Below, one piece after another: positions 11,092-20,792 of a DNA stretch of 64,000 nt. Each line of letters opens with the position of its first letter. The stretch's first letter is position 1. The translations under genes and the position numbers were made by a program. The notes under the pieces are model-generated. The model was not told the origin of the DNA, searched no databases, and saw nothing but the letters and a program-made list of their open reading frames with translations. This DNA comes from Gremmenia infestans (lineage: Eukaryota; Ascomycota; Leotiomycetes; Helotiales; Hamatocanthoscyphaceae), in assembly GCA_032629725.1 (NCBI GenBank), contig JAFEVB010000007.1:1922001-1986000 (forward strand). The letters are read 5' to 3'.

Positions 11092-12257
11092 TTTGAGTTG
11101 TTCTTATCAATAGTGGGATTGGTTCTTTAAGCAGTGTGGTTAAAGAAGTAAGTACAAGATGGGGAGTCGTTCTTATATAGAATAGAGTCACATTCTTGTG
11201 AATCCTGATTATGACAAGGTATATTGCAGATCTTCCTCGTATCCAGGGTTTATAGAAATGTAGCCAATTATGTCCTGTACTAGACGCCGGTATCGCCGCA
11301 GCCTTACTGCCTGACGAGAAGCATGGAGTTGCCAGAATAGGTAAAGCGTCCCTCGAAACTATCAATGGGAAGTTCATAGACGAGTTTCCATACGAATTTT
11401 TATAATTATCCTCTAGTGTGAATGGCTATATTACAACTCGTTTGGAAGAATATAAAGCAGTGTAATACTCCGCGATTCCTATAGTAGCAAAACTCTAAGC
11501 GAGCCCCTGAGATGCCCCACCCCTAGATCGATATTCCACGGCTGGCCTAATAAGTGTTTGTATTGGTTATCATTGACAGAAGAAGTAGGAGCAAAGGACA
11601 ACTTTGTTCCCATTGTCCTGAATCTAGTTCTCTGGATGCACACAAATTCATAAATGTGCTACCCATCTTTATGTCCTACCCGCATTCTGATCAGACATAC
11701 TCTAGTCTCCTGGCCCAGCTCTTAAGAACTGAGGCTTCAATAAAACCTGGCAAGCAAGAGCACCTGATTCCAGAGCTCTTACCTTTGAAAATCCTCCATT
11801 TTTATTCCTCGAAATATTAACCTCACACGCACGCTACTTGCATGAGCAGAAATTTTCTTGAAGATGATCGTTCCCCGAAGGCTCTCATGTATAATAACTG
11901 TTCACCACCTCCCCAATGCACGTCACTCCTTGAAAGACCTGCGTATTCCTAACGACTATAAGCCTTTTCCCTATCCGTCGCATGTACAGGGAGAAGATAG
12001 AGAGGTAGCAGAGCATAAGAAATACAATTATCGTTCCGCTTCAGATGTAGTGCTCCGATTTTAACTAGTGAAAGCAAAATACCTGCCAATAACAACTGTT
12101 GCTACGGCATTTGATGCTACAAGAAGTTTAAAAGTGGTGTTCAAGATGTTGTAGCGCCTGCACCGACAGAATGAGAAGGAATCGACTGATTCTGGGGTGC
12201 ATCCGAGGGCATGGTCAAAAGATCGGGGTCTACCGGTATCGTGAGATGGCTGTGGGT
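11092..12257. other. Intergenic, no supported gene
   Basis: Upstream region of the MFS gene and downstream region of the coiled-coil gene. The short frames (11554-11820, 11858-12064) lack family features. Confidence 0.5.
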
Positions 12258-12714
12258 TTAGATTTCTCTTCTATGTAGTTGTAGCTCCGAGCAAGACAGC
12301 CAGCTCCACCAAAACTCAGAAAGTGTGCGTGCGGGGTCTTTTAATGGACAACAGCCAAAGAAGGTAAAATCAACTAGTGATAATGACTTCTCAGAGATAT
12401 CACCCCACCTCCTTTGCTCCTGCGCCCAACTCTTCCTCTCTTCCTCCCACCTCTGCTTGTCCCACCTCTCCCACATCCTCTCCCTCTCACTCTTCCTTCC
12501 CTCTCCTCCCTCTCCCTCTCCTTCTCCCACCGCTCCCACGCCCTCTCCATTTCTGTTTGGGTCGCGAGACTATAAAAGTAAAGCATTAGTAACAGTAATC
12601 AAAAGTATTAACAAATAATGACCTGCAGACTCTCTTTATCCATCGAACAACCCAGAAAAGAAATAAGGACCAAAAAGGTCCTAACACTGCAAGCCCGAGG
12701 GCTGCAATCGTCAT
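12258..12714 (-). CDS. Probable membrane-anchored Trp/Glu/Arg-rich coiled-coil protein (frame uncertain)
   Basis: From ATG 12712-12714 the minus strand encodes an N-terminal signal-anchor (MTIAALGLAVLGPFWSLFLF then WVVRWIKR). A 53-nt intron (12570-12622) follows, with a weak GTCATT donor, a good CTAAT branch point and a TATAG acceptor. The next exon reads a highly charged helix, EMERAWERWEKERE. In a purine-rich tract around 12480-12520 the original frame turns RG/RGG-rich and ends at 12374. The +1 neighbour frame instead continues the WERW helix (RMWERWDKQRWEEERKSW) and ends at 12258. A single-base indel, assembly error or unusual splice could connect them. An upstream exon starting at ATG 13043-13045 is possible but gives a phase conflict. 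Family unknown. Confidence 0.4.
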
Positions 12715-12757
12715 TCCCCACCTCGAGAGAGTTAGGCAGTGGTCTGAAAGACCCATT

Positions 12758-12813
12758 GTGGTGGTAGTGGTAGTGGTAGTGGTAGTGGTGGTGGTGGTGG
12801 TGGTGGTGGTGGT
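12758..12813. repeat. (GTGGTA)n/(GTG)n microsatellite
   Basis: About five GTGGTA-type units run into about eight GTG units. On the minus strand it would read His/Tyr repeats, but the surrounding frame is not convincing coding sequence. Confidence 0.9.
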
Positions 12814-12814
12814 T

Positions 12815-14375
12815 ATAAAGGGAAAAGAGAAAAGAAAATGGAAACGAGAGGGAAAGGTGGGCAGTTATACCCTCTAGGTCGAGGGGAAAGAAAGGAAGGA
12901 AAGTGCAAGGGGAGTTGTAATAAAGGGAAGGAGTAGGGGAAATAATAGAAGGAAGGAAGGAGGGAAGGTGCTTGCTTACTGCCACCGTGCGATTAGGGCT
13001 GGTTGAAGCTGTTCCTTCCACCAGCAGAACTGCCGCCGCCGCCATGACAGTGATTGTGGCTGTAGTCTAGGAATCAATGTAGTTGATTCTGTGATTTCCT
13101 TGTTTTCCTATGAAATAACTCGTAAGTGTATACTTTATGCTTAGAAGCCTCTTCCTCCTCACCTGGGTATCACTCAAACATAGAGACTCTAAGTCTGCCA
13201 TTATTCGGTTGGTTTTTAAAGAGGGGGGAATAATTTCATTAAGAGAGAGAGAGATAAAGTGTTTTGTTATATATTCTTCTTAGGAACCGAAACGTCATTA
13301 ACCTACCTTGGCGCGATTCTGAGAGTCTTTTAAGTCTAGCTATTAATAATCTTACTAAAGTATTAATATCTTAATATAAAAAAAGAAAAGGTCTAGTAAT
13401 ATTAAAGCTTACCAAGGCACACAGCTCTTAGGTATATAGAGAAAGCATTTTTAATTAGTGTTTTTTAATCTTTTACTTATAGCATATTTTATAAAGTAGA
13501 ATTTGGCTTGGGACCATATACTCAAGAAGTTGTGCACGCTGGTAACGGCAGTGGTTTCCAGTCACTGGGAAACTGGAAGCCCTATGCTAAGTATGATACT
13601 TGGCGGTATGTATGTTCTGCTTGCTTTGAAGATGTAGTGGTAGCTGGCGGAACGCGTGCGAGGTTGAACTGAAACGAGCGGTGCTATTCAAACATAGAAT
13701 ATACAGCAGTCGCGCTGAATGGAAGGGATGAGATGGACATAGCTCCTGATTTTTATTTTGATAGAAACAAGAGTACTGAGTCGATGCTGGTAAACCTGAG
13801 GTTATCAAAAGCAATAAAAGGACATATTGGAAGTTTTTTCTCAATTGCGATGCCAAAATACATCAATTGCATCTCTCCCTCCTTGTTGGGGATTATGTCT
13901 CCCATCTAAAGGATGTAGTTTGATGCTGGCCGCAGCGAGATACTGGAATTGACATCAAAATAGCATTGACTATCATAACTGGTGGCCCAGCGCATATTGC
14001 TGTTGTGTGTATTGAAATGGACGGTAACAAAATTGGTCAAATGAAAGGCATTGTTCGGACTGCATAGGACGAGACAACTCATTTAGAAGCGATTGATTTG
14101 TATTGAGTGGCTCGAATGAAAGAATGCCCTTAGAAGTAATTAGAAGGCTATAGGTGCGCTTGCATCGCAAATTAATTCATAGTTCCTGTATTGTCTCCTT
14201 TCGTTGAAAATGAATGAAGTGAAGCATTCTGGGTGGAAAGCGGTGGATCGTTCAACTGCCGCCGAAGAATTTCGCGAGGCTTCAAGTCGAGAACGCGACT
14301 GCGGGACCTCATCCACCTCATCCACACAACATCGCAGTCCCTCCCTCCACACAACACTTCTCACAACCACCAGCA
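12815..14375. other. Intergenic with low-complexity tracts
   Basis: Holds GGAAGG-rich purine tracts (about 12885-12970), a short (GA)n run at about 13243-13254 and an AT-rich patch at 13320-13500 that could be a degraded repeat. No gene could be supported, and the minus-strand frame 13587-13856 lacks an ATG. Confidence 0.5.
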
Positions 14376-14956
14376 ATGGCAGACACAATGGATGTAGACG
14401 AGGCGACCTCGCCCGACGCAACTACCGTCCCGAATGCCAGCATGGGCACGCACAGCGGCGCGACAGCCGTGCGCTCCATCGAAGGCTGGATCATCATAGT
14501 CACCAACATCCACGAAGAGGCCGGCGAAGAGGACCTCACCGACCTGTTCGCCGAGTACGGGGAGATCAAGAACATGCATCTGAATCTAGATCGTCGGACT
14601 GGTTATGTCAAGGTAGGTCCCTGGGCTTCACCCCTCTCCTCTCCTTTCTGCCTTGCGCGCAATGGGCAAAAAGAGAACAAAACAGCATATAATGGAATCG
14701 AATGCTAATGAATGGCGAATTGGAATTGTGATAGGGCTACGCACTCATCGAATACCCCACGCTCGACGAAGCGCGCGCCGCTATAGACGGAGCTCATGCT
14801 TCGAAGCTCTTGGACCAGACGCTCGAGGTCGACTTCGCGTTCGTGCGTCCGCCGCCAGGCAAGGGACGCGGTGGAGGAGGGGGCCGACCGCCTGCGAAGG
14901 GGAGAGCGAGGACGAGGAGTCGCAGCCCTGCGGCGAGGGAGGAGATGGCTGAATGA
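14376..14956 (+). CDS. RNA-binding protein Y14/RBM8A, exon-junction-complex core subunit
   Basis: Exons 14376-14612 and 14735-14956, joined by a 122-nt intron in phase 0, encode 152 residues. The single RRM has RNP2 WIIIVTNIH and RNP1 GYVKGYALIEY; the intron falls inside RNP1. The N-terminus is acidic and Ser/Thr-rich. The C-tail is Gly/Arg- and SR-rich (GKGRGGGGG, RARTRSRSP), as in Y14 of other eukaryotes. Y14 pairs with Mago on spliced mRNA upstream of exon junctions and acts in splicing fidelity, export and decay. Length is close to the usual 150-175 residues. The ATG has a good context (AGCAATGG). Intact. Confidence 0.92.
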
Positions 14957-15496
14957 TTGGGAATGAATAAATGCCAAGTGTGCACTTCTTTTGCTCTGCT
15001 GTGTTGTGTATTGGGCGCCTTTATGGAGAACAAAGTAAACGGAGGAAGTGAATAAAAGCGCTGGCCGATGTGTCAGGGGACATGTCGGCGCATGATATTT
15101 TACTGCTTTGGTAAGTGGTCCTGAGAGGGGAGATCAGGGTATTGCTAACTTTCGTTGCAGGGCTACGATATTGGAATGAGACTCAATTCGCAAGTACAAA
15201 TTAAAGCCTTGTGATGGACTGTGTAAGGTACAGGTGCAGGATTTGTGTTTCCGATGTCAGTACTCAACATCGCCTTTGTTCCAGTATCTTCTCCAAGAAG
15301 ACCTGTGGTTAATTCCAAAGGTTTGGAAAACATCTTTAAGATCTCGTTGGGCCCTGTTTTCTGGGCACAAAAAGTATATTGTTAATTGCTAATAATACAA
15401 AGCGAATTTCTACACCGTAATTATATACTCCATCGGATTATTTCGTCCATCATGTGCTGAATGGCAACCAATATCCTATAGAAGTTCGGATTCCTA
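14957..15496. other. Convergent 3' intergenic region
   Basis: Lies between the stops of the Y14 gene and the minus-strand F-box-like gene, so it should contain both 3' UTRs. No gene seen. Confidence 0.5.
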
Positions 15497-16612
15497 TTAT
15501 ATTTCAAGCCACTCGGCAGGAGCTCTATCCCCTGGTTTATACTTGCAATGCAAGTTTTTAAACTCCTCAAGAGCTTCATCATCAGCCCTCAAAACTGTAT
15601 GTCCCAGAAGTTCAGACACGCCGTCGAGTCCAGCTACAGAATAAGCCTGGCCAATCTCCCGTGCATGCTCCTCTGCTTGATCTCCTGTGTAATCTTCCCG
15701 CAAATTAGCCCACGACCACACATCAACATCTTTCCGGTAACAAATCTTCTTGATACCACATTCCCAGCGTTTTGGAAAAAACGCCGATGTCACCAGAGCT
15801 CCGTCTTTGTAGCACGTCACCCCATCAAACACCAAACTCCCCCCAAAAGCCTCTGCCCAATCCGCAAGCACTTGATCCGAATGACCATTGCCTCTGCTAA
15901 AACCCCTTCCCGGAACCCCATTATAAAAGTCCTGCTCAACGCCACTGTTGAAAACAATCGCTCTTTCCAAATGACCCAAGTGAACCGACGCCCATTTCAA
16001 CGCCAGCAGATCCCCAATATACTTTTCACCCCCCTCCCTCTCCATTATACAAAACCTAAACATATCATGCACAGAAGGTCCATTCTCACTTGAAAACAGC
16101 TCCACAGGCCAAGCCTCCATCGTAAGGCTCTTCAAACACCGCCAATTCCGCTCCAGGTGCAAAAGCTCACGCTGCAACTTCCAACTCCCCTCCGCCAGAA
16201 TCCGCCACTCCACGCCTCCAAATTCCATGCTCAATCTCAGCTTCTGCACATTCGCTGCGACCGTAAGCGGGATCCGCGCAATGTTGAAGTTGTGAGAGAC
16301 GCTGAAGATGTTGTTCCGCCAGAGCGCTGTGAGGGGCGACGCTTCATGGTAGATTTGCTTGCTGGTGCGGAGGAATGCGAGGGAGATTCCGGAACTGCAC
16401 TTGCAGCGCAGCGCTTCGAGGGGCGCCGCCGTGTAGAGTGGGAGGGGGGATGCCCATTCTGCGGCGGATATGGCGGGGACGATGTCGCTTGTTTCGGTGG
16501 ACGGGAGAGAGGTGGCTGTTGGGGTGAGCGTGATTGTGCCGGTGGGGGAGGTGAGGAGATAGGAGTATATCTCTTGGCGGAGTTCTGGGAGAAGGGTGGA
16601 AAGAAAGGACAT
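15497..16612 (-). CDS. F-box-like fungal protein of the LPELRQEIY class
   Basis: Intronless frame of 371 residues from ATG 16610-16612. The N-terminus, LSTLLPELRQEIYSYLL, and the later LAFLRTSKQIYHEASPLTAL...NNIF form the two-part signature seen in a large group of fungal F-box-like/2EXR or DUF7730-type proteins. Members are presumed substrate adaptors or are of unknown role. The rest, including a Trp-rich C-terminal half, matches no domain I can name. The non-ATG upstream extension of three codons is ignored. Appears intact. Confidence 0.7.
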   Translation of the reverse strand: MSFLSTLLPELRQEIYSYLLTSPTGTITLTPTATSLPSTETSDIVPAISAAEWASPLPLYTAAPLEALRCKCSSGISLAFLRTSKQIYHEASPLTALWRNNIFSVSHNFNIARIPLTVAANVQKLRLSMEFGGVEWRILAEGSWKLQRELLHLERNWRCLKSLTMEAWPVELFSSENGPSVHDMFRFCIMEREGGEKYIGDLLALKWASVHLGHLERAIVFNSGVEQDFYNGVPGRGFSRGNGHSDQVLADWAEAFGGSLVFDGVTCYKDGALVTSAFFPKRWECGIKKICYRKDVDVWSWANLREDYTGDQAEEHAREIGQAYSVAGLDGVSELLGHTVLRADDEALEEFKNLHCKYKPGDRAPAEWLEI

Positions 16613-17031
16613 TTTTTGCAAGCTGTTGGTTAATGGGTTGGTGAATTTTGGTGGGGTCGTCGTTTATGTACGTACCTATACGAAGGCGATGAAACGATAA
16701 ACACGTGATAAAGAGGGGTCTTCGACATTATGGCATTCTGACAGCTTGTCTACTAGACTGCTTATCGACTATATAAATAATAAAACTTTTCTGTTGCAAC
16801 TGAAAATCATATATGAAATTTCATTAAAGTCGAAGTTGAACAAAGGTTGATATGACAAAGGCTAATATAACAAAGGCTAATATACTTACTATAGTAGCTC
16901 GATGTTCTTATTACTATTAACAACTTAAAATTATCAACAAAGCGGAAGCGTATCGATTTTGAGTTGATATTAATATAGTTTTAAATAAACACAATTCATG
17001 TTCAATAACATAATCCAGATAGGATTTTCAG
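16613..17031. other. Intergenic AT-rich upstream region
   Basis: Contains a short imperfect direct repeat (ACAAAGGCTAATATA twice, about 16855-16885) before the tRNA. No gene. Confidence 0.5.
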
Positions 17032-17154
17032 GGTGACTTGGCCGAGCGGTTATGGCGCCAGTTTCAGGTTCACTTGAAGCAAAACTTTCTGTTTCAACAG
17101 AAGGTATTATCATACTGGTTCGAAAGAGCGTGGGTTCGAATCCCACAGTCATCA
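17032..17154 (+). tRNA. tRNA-Leu(CAG) with intron
   Basis: The acceptor stem GGTGACT pairs with AGTCATC (one G-T). The D arm is GCC...GGC, the anticodon stem CCAGT/ACTGG with loop TTCAGG...T, a long class II variable arm follows, the T arm is GTGGG TTCGAAT CCCAC, and the discriminator is A. The anticodon CAG is at 17065-17067 and reads CUG leucine codons. A 44-nt intron (17069-17112) sits one base 3' of the anticodon, the canonical position for tRNA splicing endonuclease. CCA is not encoded, as in eukaryotes. The type II arm and A73 both support leucine over serine. Confidence 0.93.
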
Positions 17155-17682
17155 GCTCAACTTTTGCATCTTTTTCTATTTTTTGCAGTTTCAATTTTGC
17201 AATTTATCTTCTTCTAGCTGATATTGCAAACGCAGAAGATAAGCGAGGGCGCTAGCGGTCATGAATAGTGTGATATAAAGATTAAGGGTTTTCCCTTTGC
17301 TCTACACTTCTTTCATATTGCCTTGTTTAGTAATAAGCTTCTTTACGTTTTTGGAGTTTTGAATTCTTTGAGGCACACGCACACTATCTGGTAATGGAAG
17401 CGAGAGCCAGGTCAGGGGCAACGTCGGCGACGCTAGAGACCAACCCCGCAATTCCAAATACGCTAAACTGTAATAAAGTGTAGGAACAGAAGTACGAGGA
17501 GAGGACGATAGAAACGACTCTCACAATCCACAGCTTCATGTCCTTGTGTGTTCCCACCGTCCCAATTGGTATTCTTGTCACCCATAGATGTATTCGTTAA
17601 TCCCTCCTTGAGCGTCCGCTTCCTACTTCACTCCAATTGCTTCTTTCTCATCTTAGACGTTGCCACTTTGCTATCTTTCACC
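17155..17682. other. Intergenic upstream of the GH76 gene
   Basis: tRNA 3' flank and presumed promoter of the GH76 gene, with pyrimidine-rich sequence near 17580-17680. No other gene. Confidence 0.45.
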
Positions 17683-19368
17683 ATGCGCACCGATAGATTA
17701 TATCACATTCCTCTCCTTCTTCTATGCACATTACCGCCGGCAATCGCAGTACCTGAGCAGCATGTTCTCCAAGCATCAGATCCATTGCCCCTCGAACATG
17801 GTCAGAAACCTTTCCCCGACGAGCGGGACGTCTTAGGCACGCGGGGCACTCTCCCCGCATTCCTCGATGCGCTGGACGTATTACAAGCCGAATACTTTCA
17901 AGACTGGCAAGGCTTTTGGCCTGATGGAATCGATTGGACTTCTGCGGTAATAGGGACATATGTATCAGCCTCCCTCAATACCATTTCGACGTCCTTCTCC
18001 TCGCTCTCTTCCTCCCCGAAATTCAACGAGAATCTGATCAACAGATACTTCTCCCAATTGGTCGCCTATTACTTTGGCCAAGATGCCTTCGCGCTGCGAC
18101 AAGAAGCATACGATGACATTCTCTGGGTTGTATTGGGCTGGCTGGAAACCATAAAGTTCATCAACAAGCATTCGGAGATGCATTACACAAATGGTTATTG
18201 GTATGGCAGACAATGGATCCCAGCATTTGCACATCGGGCGCGTGTATTCTGGGATTTGGCATCGCAAGGTTGGAACACATCTCTCTGCGGCGGAGGCATG
18301 ATTTGGTCACCATGGCTCGTACCCTACAAGAACGCCATCACGAACGAATTATTCATATCAGCTTCCATATCCATGTATCTCTACTTTCCTGGCGATGACA
18401 ATGCGTCTCCATTCATGTCCTACCAATCTCTCCCCGACAACAAAACAACCGCAGACTGGCCCAGCAGACCAAAGGACCCAAAATACCTCGCCGCGGCAAT
18501 CGAAGCATACAAATGGCTAAACACGAGCAACATGACCGATTCATCGGGCCTCTACGTTGACGGTTACCACATTTCGGGCTGGGCTCGAAACAACTCAAAC
18601 AACACCCGCTGCGATGAGCGCAACGAGATGGTATACACCTATAACCAAGGCGTGCTCTTGTCCGGCCAACGGGGTCTTTACGAAGCCACAGGCGCAAAAT
18701 CCTACCTCCACGACGGCCACGCACTAACTCAGAGCACCATAGCAGCAACAGGTTGGGATCTGGAGTCGCAAGCTCCTCATTCTGACAACACGTTGGGGAA
18801 ATGGAACGGACTGGGCAGAGTAGGAATCATGGAAGATACTTGTGATGCATCGGGGACATGCTCACAGGACGGGCAAACGTTCAAGGGGATATTCTTTCAC
18901 CACCTTACACTGTTCTGCGCGCGGCTGCCGGACCACCTTGTCCTTCCTGACGATCAGGCAGGTATACACACTCGAGGCGCACTTGCTGAAATCAAGAAGT
19001 GGCATGATGCCCAATGTGCTACATATGGGCCTTGGATCCAACATAACGCCAACGCAGCGCTTGCGACCCGTAACCGCGAAGGGAAGTTTGGGATGTGGTG
19101 GGGTGAGAAGGAACATGCGCCCGATGACGATACTGTTATCGAAACACCAGCTGGCGCAGTGGATTATAGGAATCTAGATATGCCAGAACCATGGAAGAAA
19201 AACACTGGCGTCAAGACTCACGAGCATGAACACACTAGGAAAGACAGTGGTGTTGACATCAACGGAGACCGAAATGACCGCAATAGAGGCCGCACAGTAG
19301 AAACGCAAGGAGGTGGGATTGCCGTTCTCAGAGCGATGTGGGAGGTTGTAGATTCAAGGCATGCATGA
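17683..19368 (+). CDS. Glycoside hydrolase family 76 protein (alpha-1,6-mannanase-like)
   Basis: Single exon, 561 residues, from ATG in a strong CACCATGCG context (17683). The longer upstream frame has no ATG. A signal peptide (about 1-22, LLLLCTLPPAIA) is followed by the (alpha/alpha)6-barrel features of GH76: an adjacent Asp pair in AYDDILW as likely catalytic acids, WLETIKFI, the Gly-rich GGGMIWSPW, NELFISASISMYLY and TYNQGVLL. In fungi these enzymes (relatives of DFG5/DCW1 and secreted mannanases) act on alpha-1,6-mannan or help attach GPI proteins to the wall. The C-terminal about 50 residues are hydrophilic, His/Asp/Arg-rich and lack a GPI signal, so secretion rather than anchoring is inferred. 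Confidence 0.87.
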   Translation: MRTDRLYHIPLLLLCTLPPAIAVPEQHVLQASDPLPLEHGQKPFPDERDVLGTRGTLPAFLDALDVLQAEYFQDWQGFWPDGIDWTSAVIGTYVSASLNTISTSFSSLSSSPKFNENLINRYFSQLVAYYFGQDAFALRQEAYDDILWVVLGWLETIKFINKHSEMHYTNGYWYGRQWIPAFAHRARVFWDLASQGWNTSLCGGGMIWSPWLVPYKNAITNELFISASISMYLYFPGDDNASPFMSYQSLPDNKTTADWPSRPKDPKYLAAAIEAYKWLNTSNMTDSSGLYVDGYHISGWARNNSNNTRCDERNEMVYTYNQGVLLSGQRGLYEATGAKSYLHDGHALTQSTIAATGWDLESQAPHSDNTLGKWNGLGRVGIMEDTCDASGTCSQDGQTFKGIFFHHLTLFCARLPDHLVLPDDQAGIHTRGALAEIKKWHDAQCATYGPWIQHNANAALATRNREGKFGMWWGEKEHAPDDDTVIETPAGAVDYRNLDMPEPWKKNTGVKTHEHEHTRKDSGVDINGDRNDRNRGRTVETQGGGIAVLRAMWEVVDSRHA

Positions 19369-20792
19369 GTGATGAGGGTATGAATATACATATGGGTTTG
19401 GTTTTGTATTGTACATGACGTAACGGGCATAGGCGGCGTTTCTTGGACGAATGAATGAATGAATAGGTTTGTAGATATCAGATGGTGTATATGGTGGCAA
19501 TTGAGACTTGTATTATGCTAAGTTGATAGTTCAGCGCGGATTTCCTGTTGCTTGCATTACTGTATTGTGGGTTTAGAAATCGGTGATTTAAATGCAGAGG
19601 TTTTTATCTAGCTACCTCTTTATTTCTTAGGGTTCTTGTCAAATTAAGTCAGCTTGAGTCGACTTAAGTAAGGTTAAGTTTTATAGATACGTCGATGTTT
19701 ATCTGCTCGTACCAGTAAGCTGTAAGCTTTAGAAAATGGTTAGTTGTGACTTCGCCTTTACAGCTTGCAAGATAGAAGGATTTTGTCATCTTGACTTTCT
19801 CACATCCTGTGAAGAGTTAGAATAGCAGTTTGAGACATTCCTCTGCACGTATAAGAGATTGTTTGGTCGTCGTTAGAATTAGGTGTCGTATATGAGGGGA
19901 ATCGCAATGCTAAGCGCCTACCTAGTATATGACTTGAGAAGGAGATACGTAGGCGTGATCTATTCCGATTTACGTACTAGTTCTAGGATTAGTTAATACA
20001 CTAGCGAATTGTTCAATTGCTTTTTCTCTCTAATTTATTTATGCAGGTAATTCTATCTATACTTATCTAGTATCATTTTCCCTGCTTATTTCTTCCGTTT
20101 TAGTAATCTATCTGCTGATAAAGCAAACCTTACTTCACTGCCTTGACGCAGAACAGGTAGCTTCTTAAGAGAGCAGGGTCATATAGTTGAGGCTCAGATT
20201 GCCCTGATATAAGGCTAATCGGGGCGATTAAGTTGATCTTGAAAAAGCTGTGAGGTATCAATTAGCCAGTGAAGAAGCATTACTTAATAGGCTGGTTGAC
20301 TTATAATATCCTATGAATTCATCAATAAGTTGGGTTATTGGCTAGTTCGCTGATTCAGTTGGTCAATCCCAGAATTGGTGAGGAAATTGGAACAGATCTA
20401 AGTCTAGAGAAAGTGAGGTTTTGACTTCGCGATTTAGAAGAATGTGTCAGTCACATGAAGTGGAAGTCAGGTCATTGGCTGCTTTGTAGGGTTGTGTTTG
20501 AGGGTTCGACTTCGAGAGTATAAACATCTCAGTCACACGAATTGACACTTGGGACATTGGCTGCTTTGGTTGTGCTAGCAAGACTTTTATATTAGTATCT
20601 CGTTACTACTATTTACTTGTGAAGGGAATTAGGACAAGCCAAGTATAACCAAGCTCTCTAATCCCGTGGTAGCTAAAGGATTCAAAGCTCATGTTCTGAT
20701 ATATCTAGTTCGGAATGTATCAACGAGTGCGATCGTTCATTACGTCCCATCCGCCGTTTTTGTACTTGATTGGTCCATTTCTTATCCTTGGC
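19369..20792. other. 1.4-kb convergent intergenic region with a diverged direct repeat
   Basis: Between the stops of the GH76 gene and the chitinase pseudogene. A roughly 50-bp motif ending CATTGGCTGCTTTG occurs twice (about 20440-20495 and 20528-20575). Otherwise nothing coding is seen. Confidence 0.5.

Noticed and set aside
12608..13045. 145-codon minus-strand frame with His and Tyr runs
   Set aside because: The runs come from the GTG/GTGGTA microsatellite; the rest is low complexity and the frame conflicts with the better-supported membrane-anchor exon on the same strand.
13587..13856. 89-codon frame with a hydrophobic N-terminus resembling a signal peptide
   Set aside because: The start is TTG rather than ATG, no conserved content follows, and the hydrophobic run is short.
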